A stretch of DNA of 64,000 nucleotides from Limiplasma sp031549415 (GCA_031549415.1 JAVBPU010000020.1:1-64000); one strand, 5' to 3'; numbered from the stretch's first letter, positions 42,350-51,373 are shown. The notes: a model not told the origin generated them from the letters alone. A program made the numbers and translations.

Positions 42350-44425
42350 TTGAAAGCAAGAGTATGGGTCGCCATCGGCATTTTGCTGCTTTTGCCATGG
42401 CTTGCGGCGGGCGCCCTGGCCGATGAGGCTACGGATGTGACGGCTTCCTTTCGGGGCACGTCCCCGGGCGTGGATTCGGTGAAAACGTTATATGATTTTT
42501 CCTTGACCCGGCCTTGGAATAGCCAACGAAGGAACCGCCCAACGCTGACCTTTATTGCAAAGGAAGACGCCAAAGCCTATGGCGCTTATATTTGTTTTGC
42601 CCAGTTGCCGGAAAAAATTCTGTTGGAAGTGCAAAAGGGAGAAGAGTGGCAGCCCGTTTTTGAAGGGCCGCCGCCCTTCCTGCATTTTTATGTGCCACTG
42701 GAAGGGGTGTCGGGGGTGCGGTTGCAGGGGTCTAAGGAAGGAGATTCCTCGACCCTCAGCCTCATGGCCTTTCATTTGCTTTCCCAGGGGGAAGCGCCGG
42801 CCTGGGTGCAGCGCTGGGAGAAAAAGGAAGACCCCTGCGATTTGATGCTGATCGTCTCCCGCCCCGGCGAGGAACTGAGCGCCTTTGGCGACGTGCTGGC
42901 CACGTATGTGCCAGGGCAGGCGGAAAAAATTCAGATCGTGGTGATGGCCGATGGAGAAGGCCCGCGCCAAAGCGGATGCTTGAACGCGCTTTGGGCCATG
43001 GGCCTTCGCAGGTACCCGGAATTAGGCGGCTTTGGCAGCAGCCGGGATACGGTGGAGGAAACGATCAGGGCTTGGAAGCCCGCGGCGCTCTATGGGTACT
43101 TGACGGAAATGGTGCGCCGCCACCGGCCCCAGGTGGTAATAACCCACGGTACCCGGGAGGAAGACCCAGGCAACGTGGCCACGGCCCGGGCCACGGAGTA
43201 TTGCGCAGGCAATGCCTGGCGTGCCGATATGGACCCTGGGTCTTTTGCAGCCTATGGCGGATGGCAGGTGAACAAGCTGTACTTGTGGAGCCCGGAGGCA
43301 GGGGGTCTGGCGCTGCCTTCGCAGGGAGAGCAGCTGCAAGAAGCCTGGGCGCAATATGGCAGCCTGTCCAGCGAAGAGGTGAAGCAGCGCTCCGGCACGT
43401 TCCTTTTGGTACAAACCCAGGTGGGGCCGGACCAACGGGCCAACGATGTGTTTGAGAACATTCCGGGCCTGGGTGAAAGCACTTATGTCAAAAAGGAAGA
43501 GCCTTTGGAAAAAATCGCCGACAGCCCCGCCTGGAAGGCAGAGTGGATGGAACAGGCCGGCGCGCGGAACGGCAAGGGCTTCCTGCAACAAGGCGAATTT
43601 ATTTACGAAAGCGTAGAGGAAGGCCTGTGGTTTTACGCGTCGCCAGAGGAAATCATCCGGGTGGACCGCAGGCAGGACCCGGAGGCCCGCAGGACCTGGT
43701 ATGAGGCCCATTTGTTTGTGGACCTAACAAGCGATGCCCGGGTGTATACCGTGCTGTTTTCGCCGGACCGCCCGGGGAAGGAACAGGCCTCCGCCATGCA
43801 GATCGCCAGGGAAAACAAGGTAGTGTTTGGCATGAGCGGGGATTATTACAGCCACCGGTTTGCCATGGAGGGCTATTTGGGGGTCATCGTCCGGGGGGGC
43901 AAGCTGCTTTATAATGATGTGGGAAAGGTGCGGCCAGAGGCCTTCCCCAACCTGGACACCTTGGCCCTGTATCCGGACGGCGCCTGGAAAACCTATGGGG
44001 TGAACGAGCTGACGGCGCAGGAGTACATGGACAAAGGCGCGCTGGAGGTGTTCTCCTTTGGCCCTATTTTGGTGCGGGACGGACAGGTGAACCCGTTGAT
44101 CGTGAGGTCCAACAACACCACTTCCGCGCAGCCCAGGGCGGGATTGGGCATGATTGAGCCGGGGCATTATTTTGCCATGCTGGAAGAGGGGCGCATGGGC
44201 CGGGAGGCCAGCGGGACCTCCGTGCCTGCCTTGGCCCAGGCCATGAAGGATGCGGGCTGCGTGGAGGCCCTGAACATGGATGGGGGGCGCACGGCGGTCT
44301 TTGTGTTCATGGGAAAGCAAATCACGCGCATCACCCAAAAACCCGGCGCGGGTAACCTGGCCCGGCAACAGAGCGAGCTGATCTCCTGCGGCGTTTCCAC
44401 GCAGGTGGACCCCTTTGGTGACTGA
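42350..44425 (+). CDS. Exported fusion: degenerate PIG-L-like domain and phosphodiester glycosidase (NAGPA) domain
   Basis: A 691-aa secreted protein. After the signal peptide (ends near GALADE) come ~140 residues of beta-rich N-terminal domain. Residues ~160-350 resemble the PIG-L/LmbE deacetylase fold, but the metal motif HPDDE reads SRPGEEL and the distal histidine cluster is THGTREEDPGN, so it is probably inactive or altered. From about 440 a NAGPA-like phosphodiester glycosidase domain follows, ending in the hallmark EALNMDGGRTAVFV. The start is TTG at 42350, 8 nt after AAGAGGTG. It is followed by a CotH gene 32 bp downstream. The combination suggests processing of a phosphodiester-linked surface glycan; this is inference. 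Confidence 0.8.
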   Translation: MKARVWVAIGILLLLPWLAAGALADEATDVTASFRGTSPGVDSVKTLYDFSLTRPWNSQRRNRPTLTFIAKEDAKAYGAYICFAQLPEKILLEVQKGEEWQPVFEGPPPFLHFYVPLEGVSGVRLQGSKEGDSSTLSLMAFHLLSQGEAPAWVQRWEKKEDPCDLMLIVSRPGEELSAFGDVLATYVPGQAEKIQIVVMADGEGPRQSGCLNALWAMGLRRYPELGGFGSSRDTVEETIRAWKPAALYGYLTEMVRRHRPQVVITHGTREEDPGNVATARATEYCAGNAWRADMDPGSFAAYGGWQVNKLYLWSPEAGGLALPSQGEQLQEAWAQYGSLSSEEVKQRSGTFLLVQTQVGPDQRANDVFENIPGLGESTYVKKEEPLEKIADSPAWKAEWMEQAGARNGKGFLQQGEFIYESVEEGLWFYASPEEIIRVDRRQDPEARRTWYEAHLFVDLTSDARVYTVLFSPDRPGKEQASAMQIARENKVVFGMSGDYYSHRFAMEGYLGVIVRGGKLLYNDVGKVRPEAFPNLDTLALYPDGAWKTYGVNELTAQEYMDKGALEVFSFGPILVRDGQVNPLIVRSNNTTSAQPRAGLGMIEPGHYFAMLEEGRMGREASGTSVPALAQAMKDAGCVEALNMDGGRTAVFVFMGKQITRITQKPGAGNLARQQSELISCGVSTQVDPFGD

Positions 44426-44457
44426 CCAGAAAGCAAGGAGAAGAAGGAGGGACGCCC

Positions 44458-46167
44458 ATGGGATTGGTGGAAAAATGGAGAACAAAGGGCCTTGTGCTGG
44501 CGCTGCTCTGCCTGCTGTTTTTGTTGCCGATAGGCCCACCGGCGCTGGCGGCGGAGCCTGTGGATTTGGTGGTATCGCCGTTGCCCTCTTTTTCCCAGGG
44601 GAAAGGAAGCCCCGCCCCGGAAGTGCAAATTTGGTTCTCCGGCAAAAAAAGCACCTATTACCTATTTCTGCCCGCCATGGCGGAGGGTGGGGCCTACACC
44701 GTGCGCTACACCAACGTGGCAAGCCTTTCGCTGAATGGGCAGGCTTTGCAAAGCGGCGGGACCACGGACCAGATGGTGCCGGGCCAGGCGCTGGAAATGC
44801 AGGCGGGCAAGCGCAGCTATACTCTGCAGGTGATGCAGTCCGCCCGGCTGCCCGCCCTGTGGATCACCACGGAAAGCGGCGGGCTGGAGTATCTTCATAA
44901 ACGCAGGGAGCATGAGGAACCCGGAAGCTTGCTGCTGCTGGACAGCGGTGGCCAGGTGGCGTATGAGGGTAGGCTTTCCCAGGTGAAGGGCAGGGGCAAC
45001 GCCACGTTCCAGCATCCCAAAAAACCCTATCAAATCAAGCTGGAGGAGTCCACCAACCTGCTGGGCATGGGCAAGGCAAAAACCTGGCTGCTTCTGGCGG
45101 AGTACAATGATTACTCCTTGCTTCGCAACACCATTACCTTTGGCATGGCCACCCGGGTGGGCCTCCCCTATACCAGCAAAAGCCAGCATGTGGATGTCTA
45201 CGTAAACCGGGAATACCTGGGCACCTATTTGCTCTGCGAGAAGGTGCAAATTGGGGAAAGCCGTTTGAATATCGACGACTTGGAAAAGACCACCCAGGCG
45301 GTGAATGCGCAGCCGCTGTCCGACTATCCCAGAAGAGGGCAACGAAAATACAAGGCAAATACCTGGAAAGGCTACGCCATTCCCGAGAACCCTGTGGATA
45401 TCACCGGCGGGTATTTGCTGGAATGGGAGAATACCATCCGCTATCCGCCGGAGGCCAGCGGCTTTGTTACCCGGGCCGGGCAGGCGGTGGTGGTGAAGGA
45501 GCCGGAATTTGCCTCTGAGGCGCAGATGGCCTATATCCGTGGGTTTGTGCAGGGCTTTGAGAATGCCCTCCGGGCCGAAAGCGGCATCGACTCCGTCAGC
45601 GGGAAGCATTATTCCGCCTTTGTGGACATGGATTCCCTGGTGAAGAAATACCTGATCGAGGAGATCTCCAAAAACCTGGACGCCAACAAAAGCAGCCAAT
45701 ACTTCTACAAGCCAGCGGACAGCCAAAGCGTCACGGCCTTTGCGGGGCCGGTATGGGATTATGACAGCTCCTACGGCAACTACGCCAAGGCATACAACAA
45801 GACTTTGGCCTATCCCACCCGGCTGTCCGCCGCCACGGACTCGGCCCGTTCCTATTATCTCTGGCCCAATGCCTACCAGCATGAGGACTTTCGCCAGGCG
45901 GTGAAGGAGGCCTTCTTTCGGGATTTTGTCCCGGCGCTGCGCATCCTTATCGGGGAGGAAAAGGACCCCACGGGCCAGCTGCGGTCTTTGGAGGAGTATC
46001 AGGCCTTTATTGAGGATTCCGCCGCCATGAACCGGGCCCGCTGGCCCATCTATAAGGAATCCTCCCATCCGGTGGATACCGGCAAAACCTTGGGGGAAAA
46101 CGTGGAGTACTTGCGAGGGTTTTTGAGCAAGCGGCTGGAGTTTTTAAGCCAGGAATGGGGAAAATAG
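44458..46167 (+). CDS. cotH: Exported CotH-family protein kinase
   Basis: A 569-aa secreted protein with a signal peptide ending near PALAAE. After a beta-rich N-terminal part, the CotH kinase-like domain starts around residue 180: KGRGNATFQHPKKPYQIKL, GMGKAKTWLLLAEYND, LRNTITFGMA, VDVYVNREYLGTYLLCEKV, and the metal-binding region GPVWDYDSSYGNY near 430. CotH kinases phosphorylate spore coat proteins in Bacillus; related exported ones occur in many Clostridia. Here an N-terminal signal peptide and a sugar-modifying gene partner argue for a surface target. ATG at 44458 follows GGAGGGACGCCC. Confidence 0.88.
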   Translation: MGLVEKWRTKGLVLALLCLLFLLPIGPPALAAEPVDLVVSPLPSFSQGKGSPAPEVQIWFSGKKSTYYLFLPAMAEGGAYTVRYTNVASLSLNGQALQSGGTTDQMVPGQALEMQAGKRSYTLQVMQSARLPALWITTESGGLEYLHKRREHEEPGSLLLLDSGGQVAYEGRLSQVKGRGNATFQHPKKPYQIKLEESTNLLGMGKAKTWLLLAEYNDYSLLRNTITFGMATRVGLPYTSKSQHVDVYVNREYLGTYLLCEKVQIGESRLNIDDLEKTTQAVNAQPLSDYPRRGQRKYKANTWKGYAIPENPVDITGGYLLEWENTIRYPPEASGFVTRAGQAVVVKEPEFASEAQMAYIRGFVQGFENALRAESGIDSVSGKHYSAFVDMDSLVKKYLIEEISKNLDANKSSQYFYKPADSQSVTAFAGPVWDYDSSYGNYAKAYNKTLAYPTRLSAATDSARSYYLWPNAYQHEDFRQAVKEAFFRDFVPALRILIGEEKDPTGQLRSLEEYQAFIEDSAAMNRARWPIYKESSHPVDTGKTLGENVEYLRGFLSKRLEFLSQEWGK

Positions 46168-46214
46168 GCAAAGGGCCTGGCAGACCGCTGTGCTGGTTTG
46201 CCAGGTCCTTTGCC
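46167..46214. terminator. Bidirectional terminator hairpin
   Basis: GGCAAAGGGCCTGGCA (46167-46182) pairs along 16 bp with TGCCAGGTCCTTTGCC (46199-46214), one G-T pair, between two convergent genes. Confidence 0.75.
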
Positions 46215-46235
46215 TGTGCCACAAAAAGCGTGGGG

Positions 46236-47630
46236 TTACTTGCTCCGGTGGAATAGCAGCCGCTGGTACCGCTCCGGGTCCGCATCCCGCACCATGATTT
46301 CCAGCTCCTGGTCGCCCATGACGGTGTTGCGGCCTTCCGTATACAGGGCGTCCACAAGCTCTTTCACGGCGGCCACGGTTTCATCCTTTTTGTCCACCGC
46401 GTGGGGGGCCGTCAGGCGGAAATAGCTGTTCATCCAATGGGCGATGCCCGCCAGCCCGCTGTGGCTGTCCACGGCCACGGAGGCGGGGCGGTTCAGCAGG
46501 GCCGTGGTGTCGAAGATGTTATAAATTTCCTCGTCCTTGAGCATGCCGTCGGCGTGGATGCCCGCCCGGGTCACGTTGAAGTTACGGCCCACAAAGGGCT
46601 GCCGGGGGCTGATTTCGATGCCGATCTCCCGCTCCATAAACTCGGCGATTTCGGTAATGGCGGTCAGGTCCATGCCGCCGGTTTCGCCGCGCAGGGCCTG
46701 GTATTCCACCGCCATGGCCTCCAGCGGGCAGTTGCCTGTGCGCTCGCCAATGCCTAGCAAGGAGCAGTTGACGCTGGAACAGCCGTACAGCCATGCGGTG
46801 GCCGCGTTGCTGACCACCTTGTAAAAATCGTTGTGTCCATGCCATTCCAATTGCTGGCTGGGGAAACCGGCATAGTGGTTCAGGCCGTAGATGATGCCGG
46901 GCACGCTGCGGGGCAGCGCCGCGCCGGGATAGCTGACACCATAGCCCATGGTGTCGCAGGCGCGGATCTTGATGGGAATGCCGCTCTCTTTGGACAGAAG
47001 CATCAGCTGCTCTGCAAAGGGAAGCACAAAACCGTAAAAATCCGCCCGGGTGATGTCCTCCAAATGGCAGCGGGGCACGATGCCGCGGGCCAAGGCTTCT
47101 TTGACGATGCCCAGGTACTGCTGCATGGCCTGGGAGCGGGTCATATGCATTTTTTTGAAGATGTGGTAATCGCTGCAGGAGACCAGAATGCCGGTCTCCT
47201 GTACCCCTGCGGCCTTCACCAGCTCAAAATCCTTCTCGTTGGCCCGGATCCAGGTGGTGATCTCCGGGAACCGAAGGCCCAGCGCCTGGCAGCGCTCCAG
47301 GGCTTCCCGGTCCTTGGGGGTATAGAGAAAAAACTCGCTTTGCCGCACCAACCCCTTGGGGCCGCCAAGGCGGCCCATCAGGCGGAACAAATGCTCGATC
47401 TGGGCAGGAGTGAAGGGGCTGACGCTCTGCTGGCCATCCCGGAAGGTGGTGTCCGTCATCCAGACCTCGGCGGGCATGCCCATGGGCACCACCCGGTTGT
47501 TAAAGGCCACCTTGGGGATGGACTGGTAATCAAAAATCTCCCGATACAGGTTGGGGTCTTTCACATCCTGCAATTCATACTGGTAATTGGCCTGCATCAG
47601 CAGATTGGTTTTTTCGCTAAACTCTATCAT
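46236..47630 (-). CDS. Probable Re-citrate synthase (isopropylmalate/homocitrate synthase family)
   Basis: A 464-aa HMGL-family Claisen condensing enzyme. TDTTFRDGQQSVSPFTPAQI near residue 58, the ACDTMGYGVSYPGAALPRS stretch and the EWHGHNDFYKVV metal motif match, as I know them, the clostridial Re-citrate synthase, which joins acetyl-CoA and oxaloacetate with inverse stereochemistry. GIGERTGN and NVTRAGIHADG are conserved. It lacks the LeuA regulatory domain. ATG at 47630 follows AAGGAG. Homocitrate synthase is the alternative. The neighbouring aminotransferase supports a glutamate/aspartate-linked role. Confidence 0.78.
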   Translation of the reverse strand: MIEFSEKTNLLMQANYQYELQDVKDPNLYREIFDYQSIPKVAFNNRVVPMGMPAEVWMTDTTFRDGQQSVSPFTPAQIEHLFRLMGRLGGPKGLVRQSEFFLYTPKDREALERCQALGLRFPEITTWIRANEKDFELVKAAGVQETGILVSCSDYHIFKKMHMTRSQAMQQYLGIVKEALARGIVPRCHLEDITRADFYGFVLPFAEQLMLLSKESGIPIKIRACDTMGYGVSYPGAALPRSVPGIIYGLNHYAGFPSQQLEWHGHNDFYKVVSNAATAWLYGCSSVNCSLLGIGERTGNCPLEAMAVEYQALRGETGGMDLTAITEIAEFMEREIGIEISPRQPFVGRNFNVTRAGIHADGMLKDEEIYNIFDTTALLNRPASVAVDSHSGLAGIAHWMNSYFRLTAPHAVDKKDETVAAVKELVDALYTEGRNTVMGDQELEIMVRDADPERYQRLLFHRSK

Positions 47631-47662
47631 GCGTGTCTCCTTTTGGCGGCGGGGCCGCAGGG

Positions 47663-48862
47663 TTATTCCAATTCGCTGACAAAGGCGGCGATGCGGCGCA
47701 GGCCCTCGGCAATGTCCTGGTTGCTGATGGCATAGCTCAGCCGGCAGCAATCGCTGGAGAAAAAGGCGTCACCGGGCACCACGGCCACGTGCTGGCTTTC
47801 CAGCAGGGCGGCGGCGAAGGCGGGGGTATCCGCCAGGACCTGGCCCTTGAAGGATTTGCCCAGCAGAGCACCCACGTTCATCATGGCATAAAAGGCGCCT
47901 TCCGGTTTTATGCAGTGAATGCCGGGAATGGCGTTCAGCCCTGCCACCAGTTGGTCCCGCCGCGCCTGGAAGGCTTGCCGCATCTCTTCCACGCAGTCCT
48001 GGGGCATGGTCAACGCTTTGGTGGCCGCGTATTGGGCAGGGGTGTTGGGGGCCGAGGTGGCCTGGCTTTGGTAGTTGGTCATGGCGGAGATGACATCCTT
48101 GGGCCCGGCGGTGTAGCCGATGCGGAAGCCCGTCATGGCGTAGCTTTTGCTGACGCCGTTCACCAGCAGCGTGCGGGCCTGGGCCTCCGGGCTGAAGCTG
48201 GCGATGGAAACGTGCCGCTTGCCGTCGTAGATCAGCTTTTCATAAATTTCATCGGAAATGAGATAAAAATCCTTTTCCACACAGAGCTGAGCCAGGGCTT
48301 CCAGCACCTCCCGCTCCCACACGGAGCCATTGGGGTTGTTGGGCGTGTTCAAGATGAAAGCCTTGGTTTTGGGCGTGATGGCGGCGGCAATCCTTTCGAT
48401 GGGCGGCACAAAGCCCTCCGCTTCCGTGGCGGCCACAAAAACGGGCACGCCGCCGGCCATGCGCACCATTTCTGGGTAGCTGACCCAGCAGGGCGTGGGA
48501 ATGATGACCTCGTCCCCCAGGTTGCAAAGGGTTTGCAGCACGGTATAAATGGAATGCTTCGCCCCATTGGATACGATGATCTGCTCCCGGGAATAGGTAA
48601 GGCCGCTGTCCCGCTGGAGCTTTTGGATGATGGCATCCCGCAGCTCCAGGGTACCGGGCACGGGGGTGTAGCGGGTCAGCCCCTTGTCCAGGGCCTCTTT
48701 CATGGCATCCCGGATGGGCGCGGGGGTGTCAAAGTCCGGCTCCCCGGCGGCAAAGCCGATCACCTTTTCTCCGGCGGCTCGCAGGGCTTTGACCTTTGTG
48801 TCCAGGGCCAGGGTGGCGGAGGGAGCGATTTGGCTACAGTTAGCGGAAATACCCAAAGGCAT
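47663..48862 (-). CDS. Class I/II pyridoxal-phosphate aminotransferase (aspartate type)
   Basis: A 399-aa aminotransferase. The PLP lysine lies in VSKSYAMTGFRIGY, substrate-binding Asp/Tyr in NTPNNPNGSVW, and the N-terminus SQIAPSATLALDTKVKAL with AAGEPDFDTP is typical of the clostridial aspartate aminotransferase (AspB/AspC) clade. ATG at 48862 follows AGGAGG. It precedes the citrate synthase-like gene by 32 bp, so the two are likely cotranscribed; together they could cycle oxaloacetate and glutamate. Substrate specificity is not provable by eye. Confidence 0.9.
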   Translation of the reverse strand: MPLGISANCSQIAPSATLALDTKVKALRAAGEKVIGFAAGEPDFDTPAPIRDAMKEALDKGLTRYTPVPGTLELRDAIIQKLQRDSGLTYSREQIIVSNGAKHSIYTVLQTLCNLGDEVIIPTPCWVSYPEMVRMAGGVPVFVAATEAEGFVPPIERIAAAITPKTKAFILNTPNNPNGSVWEREVLEALAQLCVEKDFYLISDEIYEKLIYDGKRHVSIASFSPEAQARTLLVNGVSKSYAMTGFRIGYTAGPKDVISAMTNYQSQATSAPNTPAQYAATKALTMPQDCVEEMRQAFQARRDQLVAGLNAIPGIHCIKPEGAFYAMMNVGALLGKSFKGQVLADTPAFAAALLESQHVAVVPGDAFFSSDCCRLSYAISNQDIAEGLRRIAAFVSELE

Positions 48863-48918
48863 AGGGGGGATCCTCCTATTCGAGCCGCGGGGCGGCTGTG
48901 ATAAAACGACGGATGATG

Positions 48919-48973
48919 ACGAATAACTTGCAAATTCGTGTTCGCCTACAGATTTGAAACCAAATGGCGAACA
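48919..48973 (-). promoter_or_regulatory. Structured 5' leader of the aminotransferase operon
   Basis: Nested inverted repeats lie between promoter and gene: TGTTCGCC (48939-48946) with GGCGAACA (48966-48973), enclosing ATTTG/CAAAT (48952-48965), then ACGAAT/ATTCGT (48919-48939). They could be an operator or a transcribed hairpin pair. No T-box or known riboswitch motif is recognised. Confidence 0.5.
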
Positions 48974-48985
48974 GGGTCGAATCGC

Positions 48986-49014
48986 ATTATATCATATCTA
49001 TTTCGAGGTGTAAA
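48986..49014 (-). promoter_or_regulatory. Sigma-A promoter of the aminotransferase operon
   Basis: Minus strand TTTACA (49009-49014), 17-bp spacer, TATAAT (48986-48991). Confidence 0.8.
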
Positions 49015-49157
49015 GTGCGGGGCTGAAAAGAAAATTGAAACATTCCGCTGCGAAAGCTGCATCCACTCTGTGTGGGACAGGCGGTCCGCGGCGCGGGCAC
49101 AGGAAGAAGCAGGAAAGAAGCTTTTGCAGGGTTTCTATTTCATCCCTCGTTAAAATA

Positions 49158-49166
49158 TGGTATGAT
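49158..49166 (+). promoter_or_regulatory. Extended -10 promoter of the thioredoxin-like operon
   Basis: TGGTATGAT fits TGN-TATAAT at 5 of 6 bases, 45 nt upstream of the first exported thioredoxin-fold gene. Confidence 0.5.
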
Positions 49167-49211
49167 GAGGCAAACGAAAAATGTACCGAAGACGTAAGGA
49201 GGACTCCCCCC

Positions 49212-49865
49212 ATGATTCGCAAAAGAAACATCGCAGCCCTGCTGCTTCTGGCCGTACTGCTGGCCACGTGGATGGCCCCGGCCCTGGCAACCCAAGCGAC
49301 ACAGGTGGATATGATCAAAGCCTTCGGGAAATCCCCCTTATCTTTGGAAAAGCTGAGGGGAAGAGCCATCATGGTCTTTTTCTTTGTGGAGAACAGCTCG
49401 GCCTGCCGGGAACAGCTGGCCCAGGTGAAAAAGATCCATGACACGTATGATCCCCTGTACCTGCAAATCATTTTAAGCCACGAATGGCAAAAGGAAACCC
49501 AGAAGAACACCCAGAAAGTGGTGGCGGAGCTTGGGCTGGAAGAGATGACCGTCTTTGAGGACAAGAAGATCAAGCTGGCTAAAAAGCTGAAGATCACCTC
49601 AGCCCCCACCACCTACTTCATTGACCAGCAGGGTATGCTGGTGGACGCCTTCGCCCATGACATCTCCTATGACGGCATGGCAGAGGTGATTGACTACATG
49701 GGCGTGCCCAAGCGGGGCGCTACGCCGCAGGCTACCGCCGCCGAGACCGCCACCGGCGGGGCCACCGAAATGCCCGCCGTCACACCCACCCCGGTTCCCG
49801 CAGCGCCTCCCGCGCAGGATCCATCGGGCGGAGCGCCCCTGGGGAGCATTGGGGTTGTGCAATAA
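49212..49865 (+). CDS. Exported thioredoxin-fold protein with a single active-site cysteine
   Basis: A 217-aa protein: signal peptide (ending near APALAT), thioredoxin/TlpA-like domain (residues ~35-165) and a Pro/Thr/Ala-rich tail. The domain aligns with the next gene, but the CxxC of the latter is N-S-S-A-C here (FFVENSSACREQL), so the first cysteine is replaced by serine. The cis-proline loop (TSAPTTYFID) is retained. It cannot do ordinary disulfide exchange but could bind or trap substrates. ATG at 49212 follows AAGGAGG. Confidence 0.82.
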   Translation: MIRKRNIAALLLLAVLLATWMAPALATQATQVDMIKAFGKSPLSLEKLRGRAIMVFFFVENSSACREQLAQVKKIHDTYDPLYLQIILSHEWQKETQKNTQKVVAELGLEEMTVFEDKKIKLAKKLKITSAPTTYFIDQQGMLVDAFAHDISYDGMAEVIDYMGVPKRGATPQATAAETATGGATEMPAVTPTPVPAAPPAQDPSGGAPLGSIGVVQ

Positions 49866-49933
49866 TCCAAGGCTGCAAACAAGACCCGCAGGACCGGCCC
49901 GCCACGCAAAGGGCAAGCAAAGGAGCATTGGAA

Positions 49934-50491
49934 ATGAAAAAAATGGTGCGAATCTGGATGAGCGTCTTGTTGGTGGCCCTGATGCTGGGAAACCTGGGGG
50001 CTGTGGCGGAAGGTGCGCAGCAGAAAGTCAAGCTGGATGAAGCCCTGACCGCCGCCGGACTGGATCTGACCCCCTACAAGGGCAAGGCCATTTTCCTCAA
50101 TTTCTTTACGGAGTGGTGCCCCTATTGCATGGAGGAAATGGGCAGCATCAAAAAGCTGTTTGACACCTACAGCACGGATGAGCTGCAAATCGTTCTGGTG
50201 CATGTATGGGACGGCGAGGATGCCACAAATACTGAAAATGTGAAAAAAACCTATGGCATGGAAGACATGACCTTTTTTGAGGACGAGAAAAAAGCCATTG
50301 CCTCGTGGCTCGAAATCCCAGGCTACCCCACCAGTTTGTTTCTGGACAAGGAAGGCTACTTGCACACCGCCTTGGCCCAGGCCATGACCTATGAGGATAT
50401 GGCAAAGATTGTGGAGGAGATGGGCGTCCAAAAGGCCCTGACCCCGGCTCCGGTCCCAGCGCCTGTGGGCGCCACGGGCAAGAGGCCATGA
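49934..50491 (+). CDS. Exported TlpA/ResA-like thioredoxin-fold protein
   Basis: A 185-aa protein with a signal peptide (ending near AVAEGA) and a thioredoxin fold containing CPYC (FFTEWCPYCMEEMG, near residue 60). The cis-Pro loop is GYPTSLFLD. It is an extracytoplasmic thiol-disulfide protein, reduced presumably by the CcdA encoded next, whose start overlaps the stop (ATGA). I use ATG at 49934 rather than TTG at 49928 because the AAAGGAG spacing fits. Confidence 0.9.
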   Translation: MKKMVRIWMSVLLVALMLGNLGAVAEGAQQKVKLDEALTAAGLDLTPYKGKAIFLNFFTEWCPYCMEEMGSIKKLFDTYSTDELQIVLVHVWDGEDATNTENVKKTYGMEDMTFFEDEKKAIASWLEIPGYPTSLFLDKEGYLHTALAQAMTYEDMAKIVEEMGVQKALTPAPVPAPVGATGKRP

Positions 50492-51195
50492 TCATCGACT
50501 ATGGCGTAAGCCTGCCGCCCACCACCCTTTGGGCCATGCTGGGCGGTGGACTCTTGGCCTTTTTGTCCCCCTGCATTTTGCCCATGCTGCCGGTGTACGC
50601 CATGTACCTGCTGGGTGGGAACACAGAGGCAGGGGAGGAAAAGGCCGCCTGGGGCTTGGTGCTGCGCCGCTGCCTGGGGCTGGCGTTGAGCTTCATTGCG
50701 CTGTTTATGGTGATGGGCGCGGGCGCGGGTTTGCTAGGCAGCGCCCTCAAGCAGGCGGACCGGGGCGTGCTGGATATGGTCAGCGGCGCGCTGATGGTGC
50801 TCTTTGGCCTGTGGATGCTGGACGTGTTCCATTGGAAGGGCTTTGGCGGGAGGGGAAAGGCCGAGGGCCAGGCCCCTGCCATGAGCGGGTTTTGGGGCGC
50901 TTTTGCCATGGGCATTGTGCTGGCGCTCTCCTGGACGCCTTGCCTGTCCCCGGTGCTCTCCGGCGCGCTGGTGCTGGCCGCTTCCTCCGAAGGGGCCACC
51001 ATGTGGACGGGGATGGGCCAGTTGGCCGTTTTTGCCCTGGGGCTGGTGCTGCCCATGCTGGCCTTCATGCTGCTGTACCAATGGCTGAAAGGGCCCATGG
51101 GCTGGGTGCGCAAGCACCAGGGGCTGCTGCGCCGTATCGGCGGAGGGTTGATGGTGGCCTACGGACTGTATCAGCTGGTGACGGCGCTGCTTTAG
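50488..51195 (+). CDS. ccdA: CcdA/DsbD-type thiol-disulfide transmembrane electron carrier
   Basis: A 235-aa membrane protein with six helices. The two transmembrane cysteines sit in LSPCILPMLP (near residue 29) and SWTPCLSPVLSG (near 152), the pattern of CcdA/DsbD that carries electrons from cytosolic thioredoxin to exported thiol proteins. The start overlaps the preceding thioredoxin-fold gene, giving a three-gene export redox module. Whether it serves cytochrome c maturation or another target cannot be told; no cytochrome genes are here. Confidence 0.92.
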   Translation: MIIDYGVSLPPTTLWAMLGGGLLAFLSPCILPMLPVYAMYLLGGNTEAGEEKAAWGLVLRRCLGLALSFIALFMVMGAGAGLLGSALKQADRGVLDMVSGALMVLFGLWMLDVFHWKGFGGRGKAEGQAPAMSGFWGAFAMGIVLALSWTPCLSPVLSGALVLAASSEGATMWTGMGQLAVFALGLVLPMLAFMLLYQWLKGPMGWVRKHQGLLRRIGGGLMVAYGLYQLVTALL

Positions 51196-51373
51196 ACAGG
51201 AAAAAGGGAAACGGAAAAGCGTGTCTTTACAGGCCAGCGCCTTAAAAGATGCGTTTTTTTATGAAAGGCAACCCAAAGTTTCCAGCCAAATCGTCAAAAG
51301 CAACAGGAAATGGGTGGAGGTTTCCATCCTGATCCGGTACGATCAGGCCATCAACCAGGAGGAGGAAACCGCC

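Noticed and set aside
51221..51373. N-terminal extension of the HTH regulator
   Set aside because: The longer frame lacks a ribosome-binding site; AGGAGGAGG fits ATG 51374, where the HTH domain begins.
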